A stretch of DNA of 14,764 nt from Chitinophagaceae bacterium (lineage in GTDB: Bacteria > Bacteroidota > Bacteroidia > Chitinophagales > Chitinophagaceae), in assembly GCA_025362915.1 (NCBI GenBank), contig JANYEU010000282.1, forward strand, positions 1-14,764, written 5' to 3'. This document shows, piece after piece, positions 1 to 6,935 of this stretch. A program made the translations under genes and the position numbers. The notes under the pieces were generated by a model. It searched no databases. It saw only the letters and a list, made by a program, of their open reading frames with translations, and was not told the origin of the DNA. Numbering within the stretch: position 1 is the stretch's first letter; every line of letters starts with the position of its first letter.

Positions 1-261
1 CTGTTCTTCAATGGTTTCTTCGATGCGATAAATAAAACGTGATGGGTTTTTAAATTGGAAACTGGCAGCTATTACCCCTTCCTCACAGTTAGAGCCAATT
101 ACAGATTCAATGGATAGTTTTATTTTGAAAAGGCTACAAAAAGAATGGTTTACAAATTCTATGGTTCTTTCCTTCGATTCAAGTAAAACAGCATCAGTAA
201 AACTATTTAAAATTAGTTTTAGCTTATCCAATTCAGAGTAATATGTTGTTTTACTATCCAT
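1..261 (-). CDS. PAS-domain sensor protein, N-terminal part (probable histidine kinase)
   Basis: The open frame starts at the ATG at 261 and runs off the left edge after 87 codons with no stop. The visible protein begins MDSKTTYYSELDKLKLILNS and continues with a region typical of PAS folds: an 'ILNSFTDAVLL' helix, then 'IEFVNHSFCSLF', then 'SIESVIGSNCEE'. No signal peptide or membrane segment is seen, so sensing is probably cytoplasmic. The gene lies 15 bp downstream of a response regulator on the same strand, so the pair is probably co-transcribed. In Bacteroidota such PAS proteins usually continue into further PAS domains and HisKA/HATPase domains. That part lies outside the window, so calling it a kinase is an inference. 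There is no Shine-Dalgarno motif before the start. Confidence 0.75.
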   Translation of the reverse strand, partial: MDSKTTYYSELDKLKLILNSFTDAVLLESKERTIEFVNHSFCSLFKIKLSIESVIGSNCEEGVIAASFQFKNPSRFIYRIEETIEEQ

Positions 262-276
262 GTGGCTTTTAGGAAC

Positions 277-906
277 TTATCTTTTTAGAATTTTAGCAAG
301 CAATTCCGATTTTGAACGAACATCCAATTTTATGTAAACATTCTTTATATGATCATTTACCGTTGTTGTTGAAATACCTAGTGCAAAAGAAATTTCCTTA
401 TAAGTAAGCCCTTTTAATAATTCATTTACAACATCCCTCTCCCTTGCTGTCAAGCTTGAAGTAACATCTTCAAAAGATTCCTGCGGCTTATGAATTTTAC
501 TGAATAATTTTAATGCAACCTGCGGCGTAATCAAAGCCCCTCCACTTCTAATGATATCAATATTATCAAACAAATCCTTAATCTTAAATGGTTTAAGTAG
601 ATAACCATTAGCCCCACGCTGTATGCAATCAAAAACTATATTTTCATCATCATTTCCTGTGATTACTACTATGTGTACTTCATTCCATTGCTTTCTTATG
701 TAAGTAATCCCTTCAAGCCCGGAAATACCTGGCAATCCCAAATCAATAAAAACTATATAAGGCTCATCCAGAACATGTATTTGTTCCAGAAAAGCTTCCA
801 TACTATTAAAAGAGAAACTCAGATTGACATCGTTAACCATGCCAACACATTCTTCAATATTTCTCCTTAAAAAGCGATCGTCCTCAATTATGCCTAATGA
901 AATCAT
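277..906 (-). CDS. Response regulator, NarL/FixJ (LuxR) family
   Basis: A 209-residue two-domain transcription factor. Receiver domain, residues 1-120: acidic pocket D9/D10, phospho-acceptor D55 in 'VFIDLGLPGISG', switch T83 in 'VVITGND', and K105 in 'YLLKPF'. The set is complete, so phosphorylation control is expected. The C-terminal LuxR-type helix-turn-helix is at about 148-209, with 'LTARERDVVNELLKGLTYKEI' and the recognition helix near 'STTTVNDHIKNVY'. Length and layout are normal for the family. The partner is probably the PAS protein 15 bp downstream. Target genes cannot be told from the sequence. It is the first gene of its unit; a possible Bacteroidota promoter lies at 1007-1036. Confidence 0.93.
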   Translation of the reverse strand: MISLGIIEDDRFLRRNIEECVGMVNDVNLSFSFNSMEAFLEQIHVLDEPYIVFIDLGLPGISGLEGITYIRKQWNEVHIVVITGNDDENIVFDCIQRGANGYLLKPFKIKDLFDNIDIIRSGGALITPQVALKLFSKIHKPQESFEDVTSSLTARERDVVNELLKGLTYKEISFALGISTTTVNDHIKNVYIKLDVRSKSELLAKILKR

Positions 907-1006
907 ATTCTAGTAAATTGTACTTTGAAAATACGACTTTTTATATATAAAACTAAATAACTATAAAATGACACTCACATAAGTTTCATTTTAAGTGCAT
1001 AGGAAG

Positions 1007-1036
1007 TAAAGATACAGTTGCACAAAATTCAGCAAA
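1007..1036 (-). promoter_or_regulatory. Possible promoter for the response-regulator/PAS unit
   Basis: On the minus strand, TATCTTTA (1007-1014) matches the Bacteroidota -7 consensus TAnnTTTG at all but the last base. A TTTG (1033-1036) lies 18 bp upstream, close to the -33 spacing described for Bacteroides and Flavobacterium. The -33 element overlaps the foot of the hairpin at 1034-1084. This is a pattern match only. It would imply a leader of about 100 nt. Confidence 0.3.
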
Positions 1037-1084
1037 TGATGCCATCTAACAAAGCTATACAGGTTTGCAAAGATGGCATCGTTT
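1034..1084 (-). terminator. Hairpin downstream of carA, probable terminator
   Basis: GATGCCATCT (1038-1047) pairs perfectly with AGATGGCATC (1071-1080). The stem extends outward by one G-T pair and three A-T pairs to about 14 bp. A small inner CAAA/TTTG stem (1050-1053 / 1064-1067) sits inside the loop. On the minus strand it follows carA, is preceded by an A-rich stretch and is followed by a broken T-rich run. Read on the plus strand it is followed by GTTTTCTT, but no plus-strand gene ends here. Termination of carA is the natural reading. Confidence 0.55.
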
Positions 1085-1180
1085 TCTTATGGATTAACTC
1101 CCTTTAATAAGGGATAACCTAGCAAGATATTTTAGACATTCCAGTACTCCTACTATTAGTATATAGTTTTTAAACAAAGA

Positions 1181-2278
1181 TCAATTAAGCATCAGTGCAA
1201 TAAAATCATCAAATAAATAGCGGCTATCGTGTGGACCAGGTGTCGCTTCCGGATGATACTGAACGCTAAAAGCAGGTTTATTCTTGAGTTTTATTCCCTC
1301 TATACTATTATCATTTAAGTTTATATGGGTTATTTCAATATTAGGATTTTTAAGTACGGCATCAGGATTTAAACCAAATCCGTGATTTTGAGTTGTAATC
1401 TCGCAAATACCGGTTTGTAAGTTCTTCACAGGATGATTTAAACCTCTATGCCCATGGTGCATTTTAAAAGTATCAATTCCATTAGCAAGTGCTAGAAGTT
1501 GATGACCAAGGCAAATACCAAATACTGGTATATTTTCTTCCAAGATGCCTTTAACAGTTTCAACCGCATAAGGCATTGCTGCTGGGTCGCCAGGCCCATT
1601 GGAAATAAAATAACCAGTTGGATTAAATTCCTTTAGCCTCGCAACCGATGTTTTTGCAGGATGTACCCTAACGTGAACTCCTCTCTTTACAAGACAATTT
1701 AAAATATTCTTTTTAATACCAAAGTCTAATACTGACACTTTAATGGCAGATGAACTATCGCCTAATTCATATTCAGTTTGTGTACTAACAGTACTTGCCA
1801 ATTCCAAACCATCCATATCAGGACATTTAGATAGCGACTCTTTTAATTCATCCAAATCAAAAATATCGCTTGAGATAATACAGTTCATGGCTCCTTTTTC
1901 TCTAATATGAGCCACTACCGCTCTGGTATCTATACCATGGATAGCTAAAATATTATTTTTTTCTAGAAATATATCCAATGAATCATCCGCCTGATATCGG
2001 CTGAAATCACTTTCCAAATTTCTTGCTATGAGCCCTTTTATTTTTACCGAACCACTTTCAACATCAGCTTCCTTTACCCCATAATTTCCTACATGCACAT
2101 TATTCATTATGAGTACCTGTCCAGAATAACTTGGATCAGTAAAAACCTCTTGGTAGCCTGTCATACCAGTATTGAAACATATTTCTCCTACTGTAGTTCC
2201 AGCCTTACCGAACGATTTTCCGTAAAAGACATTACCATCTGCCAGTAACAATACAGCTCTTTTTGATTTATCAGACAT
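1181..2278 (-). CDS. carA: Carbamoyl-phosphate synthase small (glutaminase) subunit
   Basis: A 365-residue protein. CarA hydrolyses glutamine and passes ammonia to the large subunit CarB to make carbamoyl phosphate for pyrimidine and arginine synthesis in the cytoplasm. The N-terminal CPSase small-chain domain is at about 6-140 ('GEICFNTGMTGYQEVFTDPS', 'GIDTRA'). The class I glutamine amidotransferase domain is at about 178-362, with nucleophile C256 in 'GICLGHQ' and the catalytic H342/E344 in 'YHPEATPGPHD'. Length is close to the usual 360-380. It follows rplQ after a strong terminator, so it is probably transcribed on its own; a weak -7 match lies at 2313-2320. carB is not in the window. 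The rplQ-carA neighbourhood is, from memory, common in Bacteroidota. Confidence 0.97.
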   Translation of the reverse strand: MSDKSKRAVLLLADGNVFYGKSFGKAGTTVGEICFNTGMTGYQEVFTDPSYSGQVLIMNNVHVGNYGVKEADVESGSVKIKGLIARNLESDFSRYQADDSLDIFLEKNNILAIHGIDTRAVVAHIREKGAMNCIISSDIFDLDELKESLSKCPDMDGLELASTVSTQTEYELGDSSSAIKVSVLDFGIKKNILNCLVKRGVHVRVHPAKTSVARLKEFNPTGYFISNGPGDPAAMPYAVETVKGILEENIPVFGICLGHQLLALANGIDTFKMHHGHRGLNHPVKNLQTGICEITTQNHGFGLNPDAVLKNPNIEITHINLNDNSIEGIKLKNKPAFSVQYHPEATPGPHDSRYLFDDFIALMLN

Positions 2279-2312
2279 CTTTATAATTTTATTATTATGA
2301 ATAACTCTTGAC

Positions 2313-2320
2313 CAAATATG
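2313..2320 (-). promoter_or_regulatory. Possible -7 element for carA
   Basis: Minus-strand CATATTTG differs from the Bacteroidota TAnnTTTG consensus at the first base only. It lies 34 bp before the carA ATG and directly after the rplQ terminator, which is where a carA promoter should be. No clear -33 TTG is seen at the right distance, so support is limited. Confidence 0.3.
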
Positions 2321-2340
2321 TTTGACTGAAAATAATACCT

Positions 2341-2374
2341 AAAAAAAAAGCAAAACCTCGAAGATTTTGCTTTT
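2341..2374 (-). terminator. Intrinsic terminator of the ribosomal protein/rpoA operon
   Basis: Read on the minus strand, a 13-bp stem (arms 2362-2374 and 2346-2358, one G-U pair, three-base loop) is followed by a run of nine T. It lies between rplQ and carA and is the clearest intrinsic terminator in the window. It marks the end of the long thrS-to-rplQ cluster. Confidence 0.88.
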
Positions 2375-2436
2375 AAAAATAAGACTTTACGCTCTCATTA
2401 TAAATTTTGTATTATTTACAGTTATAACCATTATAT

Positions 2437-2964
2437 CTATTCCGATTCACTAGATACCTCTAAAGTAGAATCAGTGTCACTAATTTTATTTTCTTCTACT
2501 TCTACAACAGAATCAGACTTTTTGGTAGTCCGACTGCGACGAGTTTTCTTAGTTGCATCTAAAGATTGTTCAGCTTCTTGATTATAAACATCATTAAAAT
2601 CAACCAATTCAATCATTGCCTTTTCAGCATTATCACCGCTTCTAATACCAAGTTTTATAATTCTGGTATACCCACCAGGTCTAGAAATTATTTTTGGTGC
2701 AATCACGGTAAATAATTCCTTTACAGCTTCTTTGTTCTGTAGATAAGAGAACACTAACCTGTGCTGATGCATGGTTAAATCCTTGGTATCTACTTTCTTA
2801 GTTTTTGTTATTATCGGCTCAATGTGAGTACGTAATGCCTTTGCTTTTGCAAGCGTTGTCACCAACCTTTTGTGCATAATTAATTGGGATGACAAATTGC
2901 TCAAAAGTGCTTTTCTGTGAGCTGTTTTCCTTCCTAAGTTATTTATTTTATCTCCGTGACGCAT
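2437..2964 (-). CDS. rplQ: 50S ribosomal protein L17 with acidic C-terminal tail
   Basis: A 175-residue L17. The core at residues 1-128 is standard: 'MRHGDKINNLGRKTAHRKAL' at the start, 'KRLVTTLAKAKALR' at about 32-45, 'SRPGGYTRIIKLGIRSGDNA' at about 94-113, and 'ELVDFND' at the end. L17 lies near the peptide exit tunnel of the large subunit. About 47 residues follow the core: a short Lys/Arg patch (139-149) and then a Ser/Glu/Asp-rich tail. E. coli L17 has 127 residues, so this tail is extra; such tails are known in Bacteroidota and vary in length. It is last in the rpsM-rpsK-rpsD-rpoA-rplQ order, the classical alpha-operon tail, and is followed by a strong terminator. Confidence 0.97.
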   Translation of the reverse strand: MRHGDKINNLGRKTAHRKALLSNLSSQLIMHKRLVTTLAKAKALRTHIEPIITKTKKVDTKDLTMHQHRLVFSYLQNKEAVKELFTVIAPKIISRPGGYTRIIKLGIRSGDNAEKAMIELVDFNDVYNQEAEQSLDATKKTRRSRTTKKSDSVVEVEENKISDTDSTLEVSSESE

Positions 2965-3031
2965 GATATTTTTTTTATTCTAATGATTAAGTGTATGAAT
3001 AAATTTTCTTACAGTTAATAACAATTTGTAA

Positions 3032-4030
3032 TTAATCTAAGTTATCTAATCCCATTTTTATTAAATCCATTCCAAAACTCAATCCTCTTTCTATTAAAAC
3101 TTGTTCAATTTCTGAAAGAGATTTTTGTCCAAAATTTCTAAATTTCATTAAATCTTCCTGCTCGTATTGAACTAGTTCACTTAATGAATTGATTTTAGCA
3201 GCCTTTAAGCAGTTAAAAGCTCTTACAGAAAGATCTAAATCCTCAAGAGGTGTTTTTAAAACTTTACGAAGCTGTAGAATTTGTTCGTCAACTAAATCAT
3301 CCTTCTTTTCTTCCTTTGAATCGAATGTGATATTTTCATCTGTTATGATCATTAAATGTTGGATAAGAATGCGTGATGCTTGTTTGACTGCATCTTCAGG
3401 ATGAATTGTACCATCTGTTGCAACATTTAAAATCAATTTCTCGTAATCAGTCCTCTGCTCAACACGATAATTTTCAATTGAGTAGTTAACATTCTTTATT
3501 GGTGTATGTATAGAATCAATTGAGATATATCCGAAGATATTATCCTTTATTTTATTCTCCTCTGCAGGAACATAACCGCGGCCTTTTGAAACAGTTAACT
3601 CGATATCAAGTTTTGAAATGGTATCCATTATGCAAATTACCAAATCAGGATTCATTACCTTAAAATACTGAGAAGACTCTCCAATCATACCAGCAGTAAA
3701 CTCACTACTACCTTTGATAGACAAATTTATTTTCTCAGAAGATATGTCTATATCACTTGTTGCCTTGAAACGAACTTGTTTAAGATTAAGAATAATCTCA
3801 GTTACATCTTCAGTAATACCTTTTATAGTAGCAAACTCGTGATCAACACCTTCAATTTTTATTCCTGTGATAGCAAACCCTTCCAAGCTATTCAACAGAA
3901 CCCTGCGTAATGCATTACCAATTGTTAGACCATACCCAGGCTCCAGTGGTCTAAACTCAAACTCACCTTCAAAGTCAGATACTTTTTGTAAAACAATTTT
4001 ATCGGGTTTCTGAAAATTTAATATAGCCAT
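3032..4030 (-). CDS. rpoA: RNA polymerase alpha subunit
   Basis: A 332-residue protein. The N-terminal dimerisation and assembly domain is at about 1-233, with 'EPGYGLTIGNALRRVLLNSLEG' near 30-51 and 'ITEDVTEIILNLK' near 72-84. A charged linker follows at about 236-252 ('DSKEEKKDDLVDEQ'). The C-terminal domain is at about 255-325, with 'LSVRAFNCLKAAKI' (R270 is the counterpart of E. coli R265, which contacts UP-element DNA) and 'NFGQKSLSEIEQVL'. Length is normal. It lies between rpsD and rplQ as in most bacteria. Nothing suggests a second copy or truncation. Confidence 0.98.
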   Translation of the reverse strand: MAILNFQKPDKIVLQKVSDFEGEFEFRPLEPGYGLTIGNALRRVLLNSLEGFAITGIKIEGVDHEFATIKGITEDVTEIILNLKQVRFKATSDIDISSEKINLSIKGSSEFTAGMIGESSQYFKVMNPDLVICIMDTISKLDIELTVSKGRGYVPAEENKIKDNIFGYISIDSIHTPIKNVNYSIENYRVEQRTDYEKLILNVATDGTIHPEDAVKQASRILIQHLMIITDENITFDSKEEKKDDLVDEQILQLRKVLKTPLEDLDLSVRAFNCLKAAKINSLSELVQYEQEDLMKFRNFGQKSLSEIEQVLIERGLSFGMDLIKMGLDNLD

Positions 4031-4134
4031 GTTTAAACTGTTTATTAAAAGAAGAAGAACTTCTCTATATATTTTATTATTAAAATTTAGTTGAGATGAA
4101 AAAAAATATTTATTTTACTCACCCCAAAATAAAA

Positions 4135-4740
4135 CTACTTAGAATATAATTCAACTATAAGTTGTTCTTTAATATTTTCAGGAACACTTTCTCTCTCTGG
4201 ATAAGTAATGAAAATACCACTTTGAGCAGTCTCATTCCAATCTACCCAACTAAATTTAGGGTTTTTTCCTTTCTTCTTAGCTAAGATAGAATCATTAGCT
4301 AAACTCTTATTTTTATATCCAATTACATCCCCGGGTTTACAAGAATATGAAGGGATGTTCATCACTTCATTATTAACGGTGATATGCTTGTGAGCAACCA
4401 ATTGTCTTGCTTCTGGACGGCTAGCAACCAACCCTAATCTGTAAACAGTATTATCCAATCTAGCTTCCAAAAGCTTTATTAGGTTTTCACCTTTAACGCC
4501 TTTCATTTTAGAGGCCTCTTCAAATGTCTTTCTGAACTGACGCTCAAGAAGACCGTACGTATATTTTGCCTTTTGTTTCTCTCTCAACTGAAGGGCATAT
4601 TCTCCAAGGGTTTTTCTCTTACGAGTAGCACCATGTTGACCAGGAGGGTTACTATTTTTTGTTAACCATTTACCATTCCCAAGAATGGGTTCGCCGTAAA
4701 TTCTACAGATTTTGGTCTTTGGACCAGTGTATCTTGCCAT
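4135..4740 (-). CDS. rpsD: 30S ribosomal protein S4
   Basis: A 201-residue S4. It begins 'MARYTGPKTKICRIYGEP', the usual S4 start, and has 'NPPGQHGATRKRK' near 32-44. The S4 RNA-binding domain is at about 91-152, with 'RLDNTVYRLGLVASRPEARQ' near 92-111. S4 binds 16S rRNA early in 30S assembly, and in E. coli it represses its own operon. Whether that happens here cannot be judged: no leader structure was recognised upstream of rpsM. The N-terminus holds only one Cys (C12), so the zinc site found in some S4 proteins is absent. No Shine-Dalgarno motif; the upstream is A/T-rich. Confidence 0.98.
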   Translation of the reverse strand: MARYTGPKTKICRIYGEPILGNGKWLTKNSNPPGQHGATRKRKTLGEYALQLREKQKAKYTYGLLERQFRKTFEEASKMKGVKGENLIKLLEARLDNTVYRLGLVASRPEARQLVAHKHITVNNEVMNIPSYSCKPGDVIGYKNKSLANDSILAKKKGKNPKFSWVDWNETAQSGIFITYPERESVPENIKEQLIVELYSK

Positions 4741-4839
4741 AATAATATTTTACTAATTTTTTATATAAATGAAACTTGATTATGAAAAAATCAGAAAACT
4801 AAATCAAATTTCATTGAAGTTGTATTTTTATCAAAAAGA

Positions 4840-5250
4840 CTATACCCTTCTTGCTTTAGGAGGCCTACAGCCATTATGAGGCACTGGTGTAACGTCCTTT
4901 ATAGTAGTTACATCAATTCCGCTTTGAGCTATTGCACGGATTGCACCTTCACGACCAGAACCAGGTCCTTTAACAAATACCTCAACTCTTTTTAATCCTG
5001 CATCAATCGCTACTTTAGCAGCGTCAGAGGCAGCCATTTGAGCGGCATAGGGAGTATTCTTTTTAGAACCACGAAATCCCATTTTACCAGCTGAAGACCA
5101 AGAAATAACCTGACCTTGCTTATTGGTAAAAGCAACAATGATATTATTAAAAGTAGCGCTAATTCTAACCTCTCCTGACGCTTCTACTTTTACGATTCTC
5201 TTTTTTGCAGCAGCCTTTGCACTGTTTTGAGCTTTAGCTTGTTTAGCCAT
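4840..5250 (-). CDS. rpsK: 30S ribosomal protein S11
   Basis: A 136-residue S11. Recognised by 'ISATFNNIIVAFTNKQGQVI', 'WSSAGKMGFRGSKKNTPYAAQ', 'GPGSGREGAIRA' and the signature C-terminal 'PHNGCRPPKARRV'. S11 sits on the platform of the small subunit next to the mRNA exit channel. The first 18 residues are an Ala/Lys/Gln-rich basic extension typical of rRNA-contacting tails. It lies between rpsM and rpsD with gaps of 77 and 99 bp, which fits one transcript. Confidence 0.98.
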   Translation of the reverse strand: MAKQAKAQNSAKAAAKKRIVKVEASGEVRISATFNNIIVAFTNKQGQVISWSSAGKMGFRGSKKNTPYAAQMAASDAAKVAIDAGLKRVEVFVKGPGSGREGAIRAIAQSGIDVTTIKDVTPVPHNGCRPPKARRV

Positions 5251-5327
5251 AACTTGTAAAATTGTTTTTACTTTTAAGACGCAAAGTCTATAAGCAAATT
5301 ATTATAAATAATCCTATTAACTAATTT

Positions 5328-5708
5328 CTATTTCTTAGCTGCCTTTTTCTTTCCAGCAACAGTTTTACGTTTACCTTTTCTTGTACGACTGTTAGTCTTC
5401 GTACGTTGACCACGAACAGGTAAGCCTTTTCTGTGACGAAGTCCACGATAACATGCAATATCCAAAAGACGCTTGATGTTCATTTGTGTTTCACTACGTA
5501 AAGCACCTTCAACCTTAAACTCTGAGTTTATTAGATTACGAATTGCAGTCTGCTCATCGTCATTCCATTGATTTACTTTTTTATCAAAAGAAATTGATGC
5601 ATCACTTAAGATTTGACGAGCCCGACTACGACCTATACCATATATGTATGTAAGTCCAATTTCGCCTCTTTTATTTTTAGGTAAGTCTATACCAGCAATA
5701 CGTGCCAT
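5328..5708 (-). CDS. rpsM: 30S ribosomal protein S13
   Basis: A 126-residue S13. It starts 'MARIAGIDLPKNKRGEIGLT', with 'YIYGIGRSRARQIL' at about 21-34 (helix-hairpin-helix region), 'CYRGLRHRKGLPVRGQRTKTNSR' near 87-109 and a Lys-rich tail. S13 is in the head of the 30S subunit, where it contacts 5S/L5 bridges and the P-site tRNA. Gene order rpmJ-rpsM-rpsK is standard. The ATG is preceded by A/T-rich sequence without a Shine-Dalgarno motif. Confidence 0.98.
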   Translation of the reverse strand: MARIAGIDLPKNKRGEIGLTYIYGIGRSRARQILSDASISFDKKVNQWNDDEQTAIRNLINSEFKVEGALRSETQMNIKRLLDIACYRGLRHRKGLPVRGQRTKTNSRTRKGKRKTVAGKKKAAKK

Positions 5709-5761
5709 GTAATATTCTGTCTTTAATTATAAATTATTATTACTTTATACTTTTTGTAATT

Positions 5762-5878
5762 TTAGCCTTGACGTTGTTTAAAACGAGGGTTCTTCTTGTT
5801 TATTACATACAATTTACCTTTTCGCTTAACAATTTTACAGTCTGCACTACGCTTTTTTATAGCTGCTCTAACTTTCAT
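5762..5878 (-). CDS. rpmJ: 50S ribosomal protein L36, zinc-less form
   Basis: A 38-codon gene in the infA-rpsM gap. It reads MKVRAAIKKRSADCKIVKRK and ends in NPRFKQRQG, so length and both ends match L36. The four zinc ligands of the C+ form sit at positions 11, 14, 27 and 33 (C, C, C, H). Here these are S11, C14, N27 and F33, so only one remains and the zinc ribbon cannot form. This C- form is, from memory, normal for Bacteroidota and does not indicate a broken gene. The position infA-rpmJ-rpsM is classical. Confidence 0.95.
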   Translation of the reverse strand: MKVRAAIKKRSADCKIVKRKGKLYVINKKNPRFKQRQG

Positions 5879-5924
5879 TATTTCTTATTTATCTTTTTCA
5901 AACAAACATTGTAACCATCAAAGG

Positions 5925-6143
5925 CTACTTATATCTAAAATTAATCCTGCCTCTACTTAGATCATAAGGACTCATCTCTACCCCAACCTTATCACCTGGC
6001 AAAATCCTTATATAGTGCATTCTCATTTTGCCAGATATTGTTGCAAGAATCTCATGCCCGTTTTCAAGTTTTACCCTAAACATCGCATTGCTCATTGCTT
6101 CAATAATTTGACCATCTTGCTTAATTAACTGCTGTTTAGACAT
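5925..6143 (-). CDS. infA: Translation initiation factor IF-1
   Basis: A 72-residue single OB-fold protein of the standard IF-1 length. Key segments are 'DGQIIEAMSNAMFRVKLENG', 'HEILATISGKMRMHYIRILP' and 'GDKVGVEMSPYDLSRGRINFR', the last being a near-invariant IF-1 ending. IF-1 covers the 30S A site during initiation. It precedes rpmJ as usual, but the gene upstream is infC, not map or secY. The 147-bp gap to infC has no clear terminator. A weak minus-strand TATCTTCG at 6160-6167 (one mismatch to TAnnTTTG) could be an internal promoter, though its leader would be only about 12 nt. Confidence 0.97.
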   Translation of the reverse strand: MSKQQLIKQDGQIIEAMSNAMFRVKLENGHEILATISGKMRMHYIRILPGDKVGVEMSPYDLSRGRINFRYK

Positions 6144-6290
6144 ACTTTTTTTCGGGATGCGAAGATAAGGGGATATTTCTCAAATAAAACCATTCTTTAA
6201 AAAAAATTCTGGATAAATCTTACATTCTTAGATATTCGATATTAGTTTTGAACAATTTGCTCCTTTTTTTGAGAAAGCCCATGGTTCCCA

Positions 6291-6887
6291 TTATTCTGAA
6301 TCCTTCTTCTTCTTTCCAGTTTTTGGTGTAAGCATCAAAAACATCTTCTTTCCCTCAAGTTTAGGCAAACTTTCAGGCTGACCACAATCTGCCAAACGTT
6401 CAGCAAATTTTAGCAGCACCAATTCTCCCCGCTCCTTGAACATGATTGCCCTTCCCTTGAATTGCACATACGCCTTTACCTTATTCCCTTCTTTCAAGAA
6501 CTTCTCTGCATGCTTTGATTTAAAATCAAAGTCATGGTCATCCGTCCCTGGGGTAAAGCGTACTTCCTTTACCTCACTTTGTTTGGCATTTGCTTTCATT
6601 TCCTTTTCCTTACGTTTCTTCTCGTAAAGAAATTTCTTGTAATCAATAGCCTTACAAACCGGAGGGGCTGCTGTTGGAGATATCTCTACAAGATCCAACT
6701 CCAACTGCTGGGCTATTTTTAATGCTTCTTGTATTGGGTAGATGCCAACTGTTACGTTATCACCAACCAAGCGCACCTGTAACGCTCTTATCCGTTCGTT
6801 GATACGATGTTCTGGTTCTGGTTGTCTGTTGAATCGGGGATTGAATCTCCCACCTCCCCCACTGTTACTTTTGAATGGTAATGCCAT
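6291..6887 (-). CDS. infC: Translation initiation factor IF-3
   Basis: A 198-residue IF-3. An N-terminal Gly/Pro/Arg-rich extension (1-25) precedes the N domain ('RINERIRALQVRLVGDN', 'ALKIAQQLELDLVEISPTA', 'PPVCKAIDYKKFLYEKKRK', about 28-95). A Lys-rich linker follows, then the C domain at about 104-190 ('VKEVRFTPGTDDHDFDFKSK', 'GNKVKAYVQFKGRAI'). IF-3 prevents subunit joining and checks the start codon. The ATG start is used; an in-frame ATT lies five codons upstream, but nothing supports its use. It follows thrS by 48 bp, the common thrS-infC pairing. The usual next genes rpmI and rplT are absent and infA follows instead. A 10-bp direct repeat GACTTGTTTA (6891-6900, 6911-6920) lies just upstream. 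Confidence 0.97.
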   Translation of the reverse strand: MALPFKSNSGGGGRFNPRFNRQPEPEHRINERIRALQVRLVGDNVTVGIYPIQEALKIAQQLELDLVEISPTAAPPVCKAIDYKKFLYEKKRKEKEMKANAKQSEVKEVRFTPGTDDHDFDFKSKHAEKFLKEGNKVKAYVQFKGRAIMFKERGELVLLKFAERLADCGQPESLPKLEGKKMFLMLTPKTGKKKKDSE

Positions 6888-6935
6888 TAAGACTTGTTTA
6901 ATTTAATTGTGACTTGTTTATATATTTTAATAAAG

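Noticed and set aside
2317..2324. Plus-strand TATGTTTG, an exact -7 motif
   Set aside because: No plus-strand gene follows it; it opposes rplQ and its terminator. Treated as a chance match.
6888..6905. In-frame ATT start for infC, as in the autoregulated E. coli gene
   Set aside because: An ATT lies five codons upstream of the ATG, but the region is A/T-rich, so ATT is expected by chance, and the ATG gives a normal IF-3 start.
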